Part shown: positions 1 through 8,895 of the stretch, one piece after another
Position numbering within the stretch: the first letter of the stretch is position 1
Layout: every line of letters starts with the position of its first letter
Assembly: GCF_026004055.1 (NCBI RefSeq)
Contig: NZ_BPIJ01000002.1
Coordinates: forward strand, 931,803 to 995,802
DNA: 64,000 bases
DNA from: Meiothermus sp.
GTDB taxonomy: Bacteria > Deinococcota > Deinococci > Deinococcales > Thermaceae
Direction: 5' to 3'
Notes under the pieces: generated by a model
Told to the model about the DNA's origin: nothing
What the model saw: only the letters and a program-made list of their open reading frames with translations
Databases searched by the model: none
Program-made: the position numbers and the translations under genes

Positions 1-391
1 CCAGCCCCACCCCTACCAGTGCGGCAAACCAACCTGGAATTGAGAAGCCCAGCCAGGCCGAAAAAATCCCCCGAAAGAGCCAGAAAGCCAGGCCAATCAG
101 GGCGCTCAGTACCAAGCCCACCCCCCCCGCCAGCACCAGCAAGCGGCGGGCCTCCGGCTCCTCTTTGGGGAGCTGGATGGCTTGCTCGTAGCGAAGGTTG
201 ATGACCACTGCGGCCATGGAAAGGATAGAGCCATACAAGGCCCACCAGCCGAAGTCTGCGGGCTGGTAAATGCGCGTAAGCAAAGGCTGCACCAGTAGTA
301 CCAGACCCTGCCCCAATACCGTGCTGCTGGCCAGCAAGGCCGCACTGCCCATAAAAGAGGTCTGGGCAAAAAAACCTTTGATCCGGGTCAT
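1..391 (-). CDS. Polysaccharide flippase (Wzx/MOP-like), N-terminal part
   Basis: The gene runs off the left edge, leaving about 130 N-terminal residues from the ATG at 391. The reading frame stays open through the run of eight C at 121-128, so there is no frameshift there. Visible features are a Gly/Ala/Ser-rich first helix, the segment LLTRIYQPADFGWWALY and an INLRYEQAIQLP stretch, typical of membrane proteins that flip lipid-linked O-antigen or exopolysaccharide units across the inner membrane. At least three hydrophobic helices can be seen. The Wzz-like gene at 1227 points the other way and supports a surface-polysaccharide locus extending to the left. The family is fairly sure; the sugar is unknown. 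Confidence 0.75.
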   Translation of the reverse strand, partial: MTRIKGFFAQTSFMGSAALLASSTVLGQGLVLLVQPLLTRIYQPADFGWWALYGSILSMAAVVINLRYEQAIQLPKEEPEARRLLVLAGGVGLVLSALIGLAFWLFRGIFSAWLGFSIPGWFAALVGVGL

Positions 392-693
392 AGGTAGTGC
401 GGGCCGGATGCTCTGGTAGCATCCGCTAACCCCACCCCCTATGGTACACAGCGCCGTCCGGGGGGCCGGGTATTCTGCGTAACTGTGGGCGTTAAGGCCA
501 TGTGGCCAGAGTTAACTAAATGCCCTCCATTTGATGGAACCTCTGTAAGCAGCGTGGATCTGCGCGCCGATGGGAAAACTGGGAAGGCGCCAAACCAACC
601 CCAGAGATGAAGCTTCTTGTAGGGGTACTTATTGCGTTTCCACAAACACTGCCCTCGCGGCGACCACTGTTCTGTCCAGGACAAAAGGTTCTT
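392..693. other. Gene-free stretch left of MITE copy 1
   Basis: No convincing coding potential was found. The right part (about 631-690) is an inverted, diverged copy of the repeat module seen at 12608-12686 and 57676-57752 (shared text includes TGTCC.GGACAGAAC.GTGG when read on the minus strand). The remainder, about 392-630, is not seen elsewhere in the window. The promoter of the leftward flippase gene should lie here, but no clear hexamers were recognised. Confidence 0.5.
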
Positions 694-1035
694 AGTGGTC
701 TGGTAACTAAATTTCCGAAGTTTTGTACCGCACACCGAATACATCGATGTAGAGATTCCATCCCACTTCGGCCCCCGAGATGGCCTAAAAACGCCCTCCC
801 TACCGCGTAGGGAGGGTGGGGGAGGGTATCAGGCAAGGCCCGCAATCCGCTGGGTGAAGGGCCAGGTCAGCCACCCCACCTGGCCTCCCCTACGCAGTAG
901 GGGAGGGAAGGGGCGAAGCGGGGTGGGGTGCTTTTTGCATGATCGTACAGGCAAGGCACCGAAGGCCCAGGTTTACGAGACACGGCGCGTTCTGAAGGCT
1001 AAACCCCATACTGCGTATTTTGTTACCAGACCACT
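694..1035 (+). mobile_element. MITE-like element family A, copy 1 (342 bp)
   Basis: It begins AGTGGTCTGGTAAC and ends GTTACCAGACCACT, a perfect 14-bp terminal inverted repeat. The outer bases read CTTAG on both sides, consistent with a short target duplication. Internally it carries two strong GC hairpins, CCTCCCTACCGCGTAGGGAGG-like at about 799-819 and CCTCCCCTACGCAGTAGGGGAGG-like at about 886-908. It has the same length as three other full copies in this window. No transposase is encoded, so it is probably mobilised in trans. The small ORFs on both strands are unlikely to be genes. Confidence 0.85.
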
Positions 1036-1122
1036 TAGTCCCCGATGGCTCGATATTTGTGAAGAGCGCTCTACAGCAAAAAACGCCGTAGGGACTATTC
1101 GTGGGAACCGCTCTAGTACCAA
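1036..1122 (-). repeat. Flanking repeat module (inverted)
   Basis: Read on the minus strand, 1035-1073 reads TAGAGCGCTCTTCACAAATA then TCGAGCCATCGGGGACTAA. The same module lies immediately left of MITE copies 3 and 5 on the plus strand, and a partial copy is at 20766-20800. The next bases, to about 1122, match 12846-12895 in inverted orientation (AGAGCGGTT.CCACG, AGTCCCTAC, TTTTTGCTGTAG). The remainder up to 1226 holds nothing recognised other than the expected promoter region of the gene at 1227. Confidence 0.65.
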
Positions 1123-1226
1123 CCGGGTTATTTTCCCTGGTGTTCTGGGGCCAATGCGGTTAGGCTGATGCTCTGTGAGGCCCCAAGCCCTGCCGGCCAA
1201 GGTAGGGCCTTGGAACCAGGGGAAAT

Positions 1227-2015
1227 ATGATGAAAAGCATGTCCAGCATGACCGATTTCGACCGCTTGCTACAAAGTTTTAGTCGCTATTTATGGGCTGT
1301 GCTAGGGCTTTCGGTGGTATTTGCGGTGGTTGTATATATCCTCACTACCCTTCAGCCCCGCGTCTACGAGGCTTCGGCCCGCCTGCTCTCGGCCCAACCG
1401 GTCGAGCTCGGTTCGGCCACCAGCTCCCCGCAGTTTAGGCCCTTGGCCGCTGCCGCCTACCGTGAAGCGGCCTACGGCACCCTGGTGCTCGAGCAGATGC
1501 AACGGCGCTTTCCTGGAGTGTTGCCCAAAGACGTGGCTAAGGTGAGGGAGCGATTGCGCATTCGTTCCATCGAGACGGTGGGCTCGAGCTCTACCGTTTT
1601 TGTGCTAAGCGCGCGCGACAACGATCCCCGCCGCGCGGCGGCGCTGGCCAATGCCTGGGCTGAGGCCCTGCGCCGCTGGGAAGAGGCCCTGATCCGAGAT
1701 AACTTCAAGCGCGCTGGGCTCTCCCTGGAAAGCCGGATTCGCTGGGTGGATGCCCAGATTGCCCAGGCCCCCAACCGTACCGACCAGGCCGTACTACGCG
1801 AACTGCGAGGCAACCTCGAGCGCGAACTGGGCATTATTCGTTCACTGGAAAATAGCGCAACGGGCCAGCTTTCCCTGCTGGCAGAAGCCGAGGTTCCCAG
1901 TGAGGCCATTCTGCCGCGACCTCTGCTCACGGCGGGTATCGCCGCCATCTCCACGCTTTTGCTGGGGTTTATCCTGCTGGCCATGCGGGAACGGCTCTTT
2001 GGCACGGTGGGGTAA
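1227..2015 (+). CDS. Wzz/YveK-like polysaccharide chain-length regulator
   Basis: A 262-residue inner-membrane protein with one hydrophobic helix near residues 19-41, a long, largely helical extracytoplasmic region with Arg/Glu-rich segments (about 100-215), and a second helix near 230-252 followed by a short basic tail. This two-helix topology and the AARDNDPRRAAALANAWAEAL-type segment after the first helix are characteristic of the Wzz superfamily, which sets chain length or couples polymerisation to export of surface polysaccharides. It lacks a fused tyrosine-kinase domain. A GGGGAAAT stretch precedes the start; a second Met directly follows the first. Its neighbours are the flippase at the left edge and repeat elements. 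Confidence 0.75.
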   Translation: MMKSMSSMTDFDRLLQSFSRYLWAVLGLSVVFAVVVYILTTLQPRVYEASARLLSAQPVELGSATSSPQFRPLAAAAYREAAYGTLVLEQMQRRFPGVLPKDVAKVRERLRIRSIETVGSSSTVFVLSARDNDPRRAAALANAWAEALRRWEEALIRDNFKRAGLSLESRIRWVDAQIAQAPNRTDQAVLRELRGNLERELGIIRSLENSATGQLSLLAEAEVPSEAILPRPLLTAGIAAISTLLLGFILLAMRERLFGTVG

Positions 2016-2134
2016 GCACAGAGGGCCGGCGCAAGGCTATCTGGATTGCTTCCCTAAGCCTGCAAAGACGAGGTGCAGGTTAAGAAAACGCCCTATCTGC
2101 ATAAAGCGGCGAAAATCGGCTTACCAGACCACTT
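2016..2134 (+). other. Gap holding a solo MITE-A right end
   Basis: Bases 2121-2134 read TTACCAGACCACTT, the right terminal repeat of family A, directly abutting full copy 2. Together 2121-2147 form a 27-nt palindrome with 13-nt arms. Nothing else was recognised in the 119 bases. Confidence 0.55.
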
Positions 2135-2476
2135 AGTGGTCTGGTAACTAAATTTCCGAAGTTTTGTACCGTACACCGAATACATCGTTGTAGAGATTCC
2201 ATCCCACTTCGGCCCTCGAGATGGCCTAAAAACGCCCTCCCTACCGCGTAGGGAGGGTGGGGGAGGGTATCAGGCAAGGCCCCCAATCCGCTGCGTGAAG
2301 GGCCAGGTCAGCCACCCCACCTGGCCTCCCCTACGCAGTAGGGGAGGAAAGGGGCGAAGCGGGGTGGGGTGCTTTTTGCATGACCGTACAGGCAAGGCAC
2401 CGAAGGCCCAGGTTTACGAGACACGGCGCGTTTTGAAGGCTAAACCCCATACTGCGTATTTTGTTACCAGACCACT
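2135..2476 (+). mobile_element. MITE-like element family A, copy 2 (342 bp)
   Basis: A full-length copy, nearly identical to copies 1, 4 and 5 and in the same orientation, with both terminal inverted repeats intact. The flanks are CTTAG on the left and CTAAG on the right, so the target duplication differs by one base or the copies follow a CTNAG target. The two internal GC hairpins are retained. Confidence 0.85.
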
Positions 2477-2524
2477 AAGGTAAGCTGGGGGCCTAAAGGC
2501 GGTCTCGAGTTGATAGGGAGCGCA

Positions 2525-3136
2525 ATGAACGAATGGAGTGGGCTTTGGCTGGGATGGGGTGGTTTGAGCCTGCTGGGGTTGCTCTGGGCCGAGTGGCGGC
2601 AGCGGCGTGCTTTGCGGGCTCTTTTCAAGGTGCTCTGCTCGCTGGGGTTCTTGTTCTTTGCCCTAAGCCAGGGCCTCGAGGGTTGGTTCGCACGGCTTGT
2701 CTTTACAGGCTTGCTGCTGTCGGCGGTGGGAGACGTGCTCTTGCTGTTCAGGTCGAACCGGGCTTTTCTGGCGGGTCTGGCGGCCTTTTTGCTGGCTCAT
2801 CTGGCCTACCTGGGGGCCTTTGTACAGGTGGGTTCACCGAGCCCGGGGAGCTTGCTGTTGGTGTTGCTGGGAGGATATTTCTGGCTGCGCTGGCTGTGGC
2901 CGCACCTGGCGGGCTGGCGGGGGCCGGTGCTGGCCTACGCGGTGGTCATCAGCCTGATGCTCTGGGCGGGCCTGGGGGTGCCCCAGTCCCAGGTTTGGCT
3001 GGGGGCGCTGCTTTTTTACCTCTCCGACCTGTTGGTGGCCCGGGAACGCTTTGTGGTGCAAGAATCCCTGAACCCCTTGCTGGGGCTGCCGCTGTACTAC
3101 GTGGCGCAGTATTTGTTGGCCGGGGCGGTGCGTTGA
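2525..3136 (+). CDS. YhhN/TMEM86-family membrane protein (lysoplasmalogenase-like)
   Basis: A very hydrophobic protein of about 203 residues with seven to eight predicted helices. The motifs SAVGDVLLLF after the second helix pair and FYLSDLLVARERF near the C-terminus carry the conserved Asp residues of the YhhN family. Eukaryotic TMEM86 members cleave the vinyl-ether bond of lysoplasmalogens; the bacterial role is less settled, and some bacterial members have reported lysoplasmalogenase activity. The start at 2525 is preferred over the upstream TTG at 2510 because AGGGAG lies seven bases before it. It converges with the GH13 gene, leaving about 15 bases between stops. Confidence 0.8.
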   Translation: MNEWSGLWLGWGGLSLLGLLWAEWRQRRALRALFKVLCSLGFLFFALSQGLEGWFARLVFTGLLLSAVGDVLLLFRSNRAFLAGLAAFLLAHLAYLGAFVQVGSPSPGSLLLVLLGGYFWLRWLWPHLAGWRGPVLAYAVVISLMLWAGLGVPQSQVWLGALLFYLSDLLVARERFVVQESLNPLLGLPLYYVAQYLLAGAVR

Positions 3137-3151
3137 AACCACCCTCTAGCT

Positions 3152-4819
3152 TCAAACCAGCCACAGCACGCCATACGGCGGAATCTGCCCGGCAAAATAT
3201 TTCCCGCTAATCAGATCGCGCCCTACGCGGTTGATGGGCTGGGGCTTGGGGGTCACGTTGATGTAGCAGCCTACCTGCCGGTCGCGGTAGCCGCGGATGA
3301 TGCGCAGCACTTCTCTGGACTCCATCACCACCTGCGGGGCGCCCGGGTGGAAAGCCGGGTGCGAGGCCCGCACCTCGAGGAGATGGCTTAGGCGACGCAG
3401 AACTTTGTGGGCCCGGGTCTGGGGATTACCCAACAGGCCCGTAAGCTCCGGCCCGCTGAACTTGTGCCGGTTGAGGCGGCGGTTGATCCCGCTTTCTTGC
3501 AGGGCCGCGTGGTCGGAGGGCGAACCCAGCAGGCTATGGAAATAAATGCCCGGCACCCCTTGCAGGCTCAGGAGGATGGCGTGGGCCGCTATAAAGCGCT
3601 CAATCCTAAGGTCTTCGCCCTCGTCGCCGTGGGGATGGTTCAGGGCATCGAACAGGGTCAGGCAGAGTTCGTAGGGCACCGGGCCCGCGGGCGTGTCTTT
3701 GTAGTTGACCCGGCCCCCATGATCCAGAGCCTGCTGCACCAGGGCCCCGATTTCCTCGGGCGCCAGGATGCCCTGGGCCGGCACCACCCCCAGCCCATCG
3801 TGGGAGGCCAGAAAGTTGAAGAAGGTGGTCTGTTCGCTGGGGGGCTCGAGCTCGGCTGCCCAGGCCGCCAGCTTGCCCGCGTCGCCGGTACGGAAGGTGT
3901 GCAGCACCAGCGGAGGCAGCGGGAACTGGTAGACCATCTGGGCCTCATCCTGCCCGTTGCCGAAGTAAGCGATGTTATCCTTATGCGGCACATTGGTCTC
4001 GGTGACCAGCACTACCTGCGGTGCCACTGCGTTCAGCACCAGCCGCATTAGCTTGACGATGCGGTGGGCCCCTTCCAGGTGCATGCAAGAGGTGCCGATC
4101 TCTTTCCAGATAAACCCCACCGCATCCAGCCGGATCAGCTCGGCGCCGTTTTTTACGTAGAACAACAGCGCGTCCAGCACCTCCAGCAGCACCGAGGGGT
4201 TGGCAAAGTTGAGGTCGATCTGGTCGGTGGAAAAGGTGGTCCAGACCAGCTTCTCGCCGCTTTTGGTCTGGAAAGGGGTCAGCAAAGGTAGGGCTCGAGG
4301 CCGGAAGACCTTGGAGAGGTCGGTGCCGGGCTCCACCACGATAAAAAAGTCTTTGTACTGCGGATCGTCTTGTAGGAAGGCCTGGAACCACGCCGACGAG
4401 GCCGAGATGTGGTTGCAGACCAGATCGGCCATCAGGCGGAAGTCCTGGGCAATGGCCTGGATGTCCTCCCAGGTGCCCCACTCCGGTTTGACCTGCTTGA
4501 AGTCCACCACGCTGAAGCCGTCGTCGGAGGTGTAGGGATAGAAGGGCAGGATATGCACCCCGGAGAACACCCCTTGTAAGTACTGGCGCAAAAAGCGGTG
4601 CAGGGTTTGCAGGGGGGCTTCCCCGGCCTGGGTGATCTGATCGGCGTAGGTGATCAAGATGGCGTCTTTTTCGCTCCAGGGGGGTTTTGGGGCAGGACGG
4701 GCAAGGCCGGGATAGCGCTTCAGCAGGGCTTGTAGTTGTTCGAGTACCTCCCTACCCCGGCCTGGGTAGAGGAACTCGAGGTGCTCCAGCATTTTTTCGA
4801 GGTCGGTGGTTGGGGTCAT
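3152..4819 (-). CDS. GH13_18 sucrose phosphorylase-like enzyme, probably glucosylglycerate phosphorylase
   Basis: A 555-residue (beta/alpha)8 glycosidase-family enzyme. Visible GH13 elements are ILPFYPYTSDDGFSV (region I side), MADLVCNHIS, the nucleophile segment LIRLDAVGF, the acid/base segment VLVTETNVP and FLASHDGLG. These are the hallmarks of subfamily 18, which uses phosphate to split sucrose or related glucosides. A Meiothermus member of this subfamily is known to be specific for glucosylglycerate. Here the gene is the last of a LacI-controlled operon with a GH63 glycosylglycerate hydrolase and an ABC importer, so glucosylglycerate is the favoured substrate. Sucrose or glucosylglycerol remain possible. 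It starts at 4819, 21 bases after the upstream gene, without a strong ribosome site. Confidence 0.82.
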   Translation of the reverse strand: MTPTTDLEKMLEHLEFLYPGRGREVLEQLQALLKRYPGLARPAPKPPWSEKDAILITYADQITQAGEAPLQTLHRFLRQYLQGVFSGVHILPFYPYTSDDGFSVVDFKQVKPEWGTWEDIQAIAQDFRLMADLVCNHISASSAWFQAFLQDDPQYKDFFIVVEPGTDLSKVFRPRALPLLTPFQTKSGEKLVWTTFSTDQIDLNFANPSVLLEVLDALLFYVKNGAELIRLDAVGFIWKEIGTSCMHLEGAHRIVKLMRLVLNAVAPQVVLVTETNVPHKDNIAYFGNGQDEAQMVYQFPLPPLVLHTFRTGDAGKLAAWAAELEPPSEQTTFFNFLASHDGLGVVPAQGILAPEEIGALVQQALDHGGRVNYKDTPAGPVPYELCLTLFDALNHPHGDEGEDLRIERFIAAHAILLSLQGVPGIYFHSLLGSPSDHAALQESGINRRLNRHKFSGPELTGLLGNPQTRAHKVLRRLSHLLEVRASHPAFHPGAPQVVMESREVLRIIRGYRDRQVGCYINVTPKPQPINRVGRDLISGKYFAGQIPPYGVLWLV

Positions 4820-4840
4820 GGTTGCACAAATAGGCTGTTG

Positions 4841-6106
4841 TTAGCGCCAGACCAAGTATATGGCTGCCGTCCAAGAGAACGCACCGCCCCCTAGTCCCTG
4901 TCCGCTCAAAGGATGGAAGTACTCGCTAAAACCCGCGACCTCGCACAGCTTCAGGGTATCTTGACGAATACGCTCGGCCATCTGGGGGTAGCCGTACTCG
5001 GCCAAACCCAGGGCAATCAGATAGTTCATCACTGCCCAGACCGGGCCGCGCCAGTAGCGTTGGGGTTCGAAGCGGGGGCTACGGGGGTCGGTGCTGGGCA
5101 CCAGGTAGTGCACCTGCTGGGCCCAATCCTCTAGGGTGCGTAGCAGGCGAAGGGCTCGGGCCGGGCTGGCCGTTCCGGCGTAGAGGGGCAGGAAGGAGGC
5201 TGAAACCCCTACCCGGATGGCCTCGCCAGTGCGGAGGTCGCGGTTGAAGTAAAGCCCCGCTTCCTCGTCCCAGAGGCTTTCGATGCCCTCCTGGCTGGCC
5301 CTTAGCCACCCAGCAATCTCGGCTTCGTGACCAAAACCCAACCGCTCCGAAAGCCACAAGAGGTCGCGGTTGGCCCGGTGCAGTACCGCGTCAATGAGCA
5401 GACTCGCCACCCGGAACGGGCTTTCGCGTAGCAGGCGAAGCTGGTCAAAGCCGGCCCGCTTGTAGACCTCGAGCAGGGTCAAAAAGCGGTCGTATTCGGC
5501 CTGATGGGGGCGCTGGCTGGGGTCTACGTGGGCGGTATCGCGCCGGGTATAGGGCGGCAGTGCCGGATCCACTTCGACCCGTGCCAGGGCCTCGTCCCAG
5601 GCCGGGCTGTTGTCGGCGCCGGTCTCCCAGGGGTGTAGCACCGTGACCAGGCCGGTATTCTCCGGGTCGCGTTCGCGCTTGAACCAACGGTGGTAGGCTA
5701 GGATTCTGGGATAGAGGCTCCGGGCCTTGGCCTCGGCTTGGGCCGGGTCTTGGGCCTGCTCGAGCATCCAGCGTACAAAACTCGCCACCACCGGCGGCTG
5801 GGTGATGGCCGAGGTGGGCGGGGTGCGGGTTACCCCCCAGCGCTCGGGGCCGGGGAAGTAGGTGGGTTCGGGCCGGTGGAAGACGATATGCGGCAACATT
5901 CCGTTCTCCCACTGCCCCAAAAAGAGGCTCTCGAGCTCTGCCCAAGCCCGCTGTTCATCAAACTGCATCCAGCCCAGGGCGGTAAAGCCTGCATCCCACA
6001 GCCACTGAAACGGATAGAGGCCGGCGGTGGGAATGGTGAAGCCCCCCCGGTCGTTGGCGCGCAGGATGCGCCGGGCTTCTTGCTCGAGGGATTCCTGGAT
6101 CTGCAT
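4841..6106 (-). CDS. GH63 mannosylglycerate/glucosylglycerate hydrolase
   Basis: A 421-residue (alpha/alpha)6-barrel-type enzyme. The N-terminal segment RANDRGGFTIPTAGLYPFQW followed by LWDAGF, and QWENGMLPHIVFH with its FPGPERWG neighbour, match the architecture known from the Thermus mannosylglycerate hydrolase family, which frees mannose or glucose from glycerate. The C-terminal half contains RYWRGPVWAVMNYLI and ends with GGGAFSWTAAIYL, also typical. No signal peptide is present, so it is cytoplasmic. A GAGGTAGGT ribosome site lies before the ATG, and the gene begins two bases after the ATPase gene ends. It should act on solute brought in by the adjoining transporter. Confidence 0.83.
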   Translation of the reverse strand: MQIQESLEQEARRILRANDRGGFTIPTAGLYPFQWLWDAGFTALGWMQFDEQRAWAELESLFLGQWENGMLPHIVFHRPEPTYFPGPERWGVTRTPPTSAITQPPVVASFVRWMLEQAQDPAQAEAKARSLYPRILAYHRWFKRERDPENTGLVTVLHPWETGADNSPAWDEALARVEVDPALPPYTRRDTAHVDPSQRPHQAEYDRFLTLLEVYKRAGFDQLRLLRESPFRVASLLIDAVLHRANRDLLWLSERLGFGHEAEIAGWLRASQEGIESLWDEEAGLYFNRDLRTGEAIRVGVSASFLPLYAGTASPARALRLLRTLEDWAQQVHYLVPSTDPRSPRFEPQRYWRGPVWAVMNYLIALGLAEYGYPQMAERIRQDTLKLCEVAGFSEYFHPLSGQGLGGGAFSWTAAIYLVWR

Positions 6107-6108
6107 AC

Positions 6109-7170
6109 CTACCTCGCGGCGAGGGCCTGACCACTGCCGGGATCCAGCCAGCGCAGTCGGCCCGGCAGGGGCTTGAGCCAGAGGGTCTGGCCAGCCTTGA
6201 CCTGGAAGTCGGGGGGTACGGTGGCCTTGAGGTGCTGTTTGCCAAAGTCCAGGGTCAGCAGGAGGTGGGGCCCCAGGGGTTCTACTACCAGTACCTCGGC
6301 GGGGAAGCTATGCGGTTGCGGCTCGAGGTAGGCTTCCAGGTCTTCAGGCCGCACCCCCAACAAGACTTCGGGGCCAGCTACCGAAGTGGGCAAGTCCAGG
6401 CTGAGCGACTGAATCCGGGCCTGCCGGCCCTCCACCGGGAGTTTCAAGAAATTCATGGGGGGACTGCCAATGAAGCCGCCCACAAAGGTATTGGCGGGCT
6501 CCTGATAGACCTTCATGGGTTCGTCGTACTGCACCACAACGCCAGCGTTCATCACCGCAATGCGGTCGGCCAGGCTCATGGCTTCCACCTGGTCGTGGGT
6601 GACGTACAGGGTGGTGGTGCGGCTCTCAGCCAGCAGGCGTTTGAGTTCGGCCCGCATCTCCAGGCGCAAGAGGGCATCCAGGTTGGAGAGGGGCTCGTCC
6701 ATGAGCAGTACCTCGGGCTCCACCGCCAAAGCCCGGGCCACTGCCACCCGCTGGCGCTGCCCACCCGAGAGCTGGGCGGGGTAGCGCCCCAGCAGGTTCT
6801 CGATGTGCATCAGGTTGGCGGCCCGCTCCACGTTGGCCCGCAGTTTTTCGGGTGGGGCTTTTTGCATCCGCAGGCCAAAGGCGATGTTCTCGAACACCGT
6901 GAGGTGCGGGAAAACCGCGTAGTTCTGGAAGACCATGGCGATCTTGCGCGCACGCGGGGGGAGTAAGGTTACATCCCGGTCGCCAATCCAGACCCGCCCC
7001 TTTTCGGCCTGCTCGAGGCCCGCAATGATGCGCAGCAGGGTGGTCTTGCCACAGCCCGAGGGCCCCAGCAACACCACAAATTCCTGGTCGCGCACCTCGA
7101 GCGAGACCCCGTTCAGGGCCTTGAACTTACCAAAGGTTTTCTCGATGTTCTCCACTCGAATGGAAGCCAT
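6109..7170 (-). CDS. Sugar ABC transporter ATP-binding protein (MalK/UgpC family)
   Basis: 353 residues. The Walker A motif is GPSGCGKTT near residue 37, the signature [15 protein letters not shown] is near 134, Walker B VLLMDEPLSNLDA near 155, and the switch H is in YVTHDQVEA. The C-terminal 115 residues form the TOBE/MalK-type regulatory domain (LLGVRPEDLEAYL). The length and domains are those of the carbohydrate-uptake CUT1 family. A perfect AGGAGG site precedes the ATG. It energises the permease pair encoded just upstream. Because the second sugar importer in this window (41565-44602) has no ATPase, this protein may also serve that one. Confidence 0.9.
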   Translation of the reverse strand: MASIRVENIEKTFGKFKALNGVSLEVRDQEFVVLLGPSGCGKTTLLRIIAGLEQAEKGRVWIGDRDVTLLPPRARKIAMVFQNYAVFPHLTVFENIAFGLRMQKAPPEKLRANVERAANLMHIENLLGRYPAQLSGGQRQRVAVARALAVEPEVLLMDEPLSNLDALLRLEMRAELKRLLAESRTTTLYVTHDQVEAMSLADRIAVMNAGVVVQYDEPMKVYQEPANTFVGGFIGSPPMNFLKLPVEGRQARIQSLSLDLPTSVAGPEVLLGVRPEDLEAYLEPQPHSFPAEVLVVEPLGPHLLLTLDFGKQHLKATVPPDFQVKAGQTLWLKPLPGRLRWLDPGSGQALAAR

Positions 7171-7246
7171 AAACCTCCTAGATAGCGGAAAGCTGAGGGC
7201 TTAGAGCCGAAAGCCTAGGCAGGACTGCCCGCACCCTCTTCCAGCC

Positions 7247-8047
7247 TTAGCGGTTGGCGATGCCCCACAGGGTAAACAAATAGCGCCGGATGATGAAGAT
7301 GAAGATCAGGGCCGGCACGATCAGGAAGAAGCCCCCGGCAAAGCGGAAGGGCAGGGGGGAGTCGTTGAGCGAGGTCAGCAAAAAAGCGGGCAGGGTGCGC
7401 TCGCGCAGGGTGAGCAGGGTGGCGGCAAAGACCTCGTTCCACGAGATCACAAAGGCAAAAATGGCCGTGGCCGCCAGTCCGGGCAGGGCCAGCGGCAGCA
7501 CCACCCGCAGGAAGGCCTGGATGCGGTTGCAGCCCAGGGTCCAGGCCGCCTCTTCCAGTTCTTTGGGGATGCCCAGAAACAGGCTGCTGGTCACCAGCAC
7601 CGCAAAAGGCAGGGCTAGCGCGGTGTGTACCAGCGCCACCCCGAAGGCGGTATCGTAGATGCCTACCTGGATGAACTGCACCGCCAGCGGGATGGCCAGA
7701 ATGGCCAGAGGAAAAGCCCGCGTTATCAGAATCAGCAGGCGGTAGGCATCGGCGCCCGCAAAACGGTAGCGGGCCAGGGCATAGCCTGCGGGGGCCCCCA
7801 ACAACACCGAGAAAACCAGGGTCATGGCGGCCACGGTCAAACTATTGCGGATGGCTTTCCAGACCCCCTCCACCCCAAAAAAGAAGGAGATGGTTTCCAG
7901 GGAAAACTGCTGAGGCAGGAGGCCCTTGGGCCAGGCAAACACCGAAGGGCGGTCGCTAAAGGCCAGGGTGGCGATCAGAAAGATGGGAATCAGCACCCAC
8001 AGCACCAGCACGATGGCCAAAAACAGATACAACCAGCGCAGGTTCAT
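7247..8047 (-). CDS. Sugar ABC transporter permease (MalG-like)
   Basis: 266 residues with six predicted membrane helices. The cytoplasmic coupling loop is seen as EEAAWTLGCNRIQAFLRVVL followed by PLALPG (EAA motif). The start at 8047 is set by a four-base ATGA overlap with the upstream permease, implying translational coupling; a longer open frame upstream is only read-through of the neighbour in another frame. It is the partner of the MalF-like permease and the binding protein in the glycosidic-solute operon. Confidence 0.88.
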   Translation of the reverse strand: MNLRWLYLFLAIVLVLWVLIPIFLIATLAFSDRPSVFAWPKGLLPQQFSLETISFFFGVEGVWKAIRNSLTVAAMTLVFSVLLGAPAGYALARYRFAGADAYRLLILITRAFPLAILAIPLAVQFIQVGIYDTAFGVALVHTALALPFAVLVTSSLFLGIPKELEEAAWTLGCNRIQAFLRVVLPLALPGLAATAIFAFVISWNEVFAATLLTLRERTLPAFLLTSLNDSPLPFRFAGGFFLIVPALIFIFIIRRYLFTLWGIANR

Positions 8048-8895
8048 GCCGCACCCTCCTGCTTGGAGCGTATCAGTCGCAAATAAAGCATGGTGGCGAC
8101 CACCGAGATGCCCAGGATGATGACCGCGTACGCAGCCGCCACCCCCGGATTTTGATAGGTGTTGTACCAGTAGTAGGCTTCCCCCGCCAGCACCGGCAGG
8201 TTGCGCCCGCCCAGGGCGACCACCACCGCAAACACCTCGAGGGCCAGAATGGTGCGCAGAATCAAGGCCACTTGCAGGCTGGGCATGAGCAGGGGCAGGG
8301 TAACCCTCCAAAAGCGTTGCCAGGGGGTGGCGCCAAACACCTCGGCGGCCTCGCTGTACTCCTTGGGAATGAGCTGCAAGCCCGCCACCAGAATCACAAA
8401 CACGATGGCCGTGGCCCGCCAAACTTCAGCAGCCACCACCGCCAGGAAAATCATCCAGGGGGTCTCGTAGCTCAGCCAGAGCTGCGGCTGCTGGATCACG
8501 CCGATGCCCTGCAAAAAGCTATTCAGATACCCCCGCTCGGTGAAAATGGCCAGCCACACGATACCGGCGGCCAGATCGGAAATACCCAGGGGGATGGTCC
8601 AGACATACAAGAACAGATCCCGGCCCTTGGAAATGCCCCCCAGCAGCATGGCCATTCCCAGGGCCATCCCTACCTGTAAGGGCACAATCACCACGGTCAG
8701 GAGCAGGGTGTACTTGAGGGCATCCTTGAAGTAGAGGTCGGCAGCCATCCGCTGGAAATTCTCGAGCGTCCACTGCCCCCCGCTGCCCCGCACCGACAAG
8801 AGTAGGGCCTCCAGGAGCGGCCAAGCGAACAAAAACAACAAAAACAGCACGCTTGGCAAAATGAGCACGTAGGGGATATACCGTTCACTACGCAT
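8044..8895 (-). CDS. Sugar ABC transporter permease (MalF-like)
   Basis: 283 residues starting MRSERYIPYVLILPSVLFLL, with six helices and the EAA loop EYSEAAEVFGATPWQRFWRV. The ATG at 8895 is preceded by GGAAGGGT at a suitable distance, so the longer open frame to 9132 is not used. It overlaps the next permease by four bases. It imports the operon's substrate together with the MalG-like subunit. Confidence 0.87.
   Translation of the reverse strand: MRSERYIPYVLILPSVLFLLFLFAWPLLEALLLSVRGSGGQWTLENFQRMAADLYFKDALKYTLLLTVVIVPLQVGMALGMAMLLGGISKGRDLFLYVWTIPLGISDLAAGIVWLAIFTERGYLNSFLQGIGVIQQPQLWLSYETPWMIFLAVVAAEVWRATAIVFVILVAGLQLIPKEYSEAAEVFGATPWQRFWRVTLPLLMPSLQVALILRTILALEVFAVVVALGGRNLPVLAGEAYYWYNTYQNPGVAAAYAVIILGISVVATMLYLRLIRSKQEGAA

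Noticed and set aside
121-128. Run of eight C suspected to cause a frameshift in the left-edge flippase
   Set aside because: Recounting shows the frame stays open through the run.
854-1168. Plus-strand ORF inside MITE copy 1, repeated at 2295, 54513 and 57482
   Set aside because: The same reading frame recurs because the copies are nearly identical; it has no ribosome site or family match and continues into different flanks.
8048-8422. Upstream extension of the MalG-like permease frame
   Set aside because: It lies within the other permease gene in another frame; the ATGA overlap at 8044-8047 sets the start.
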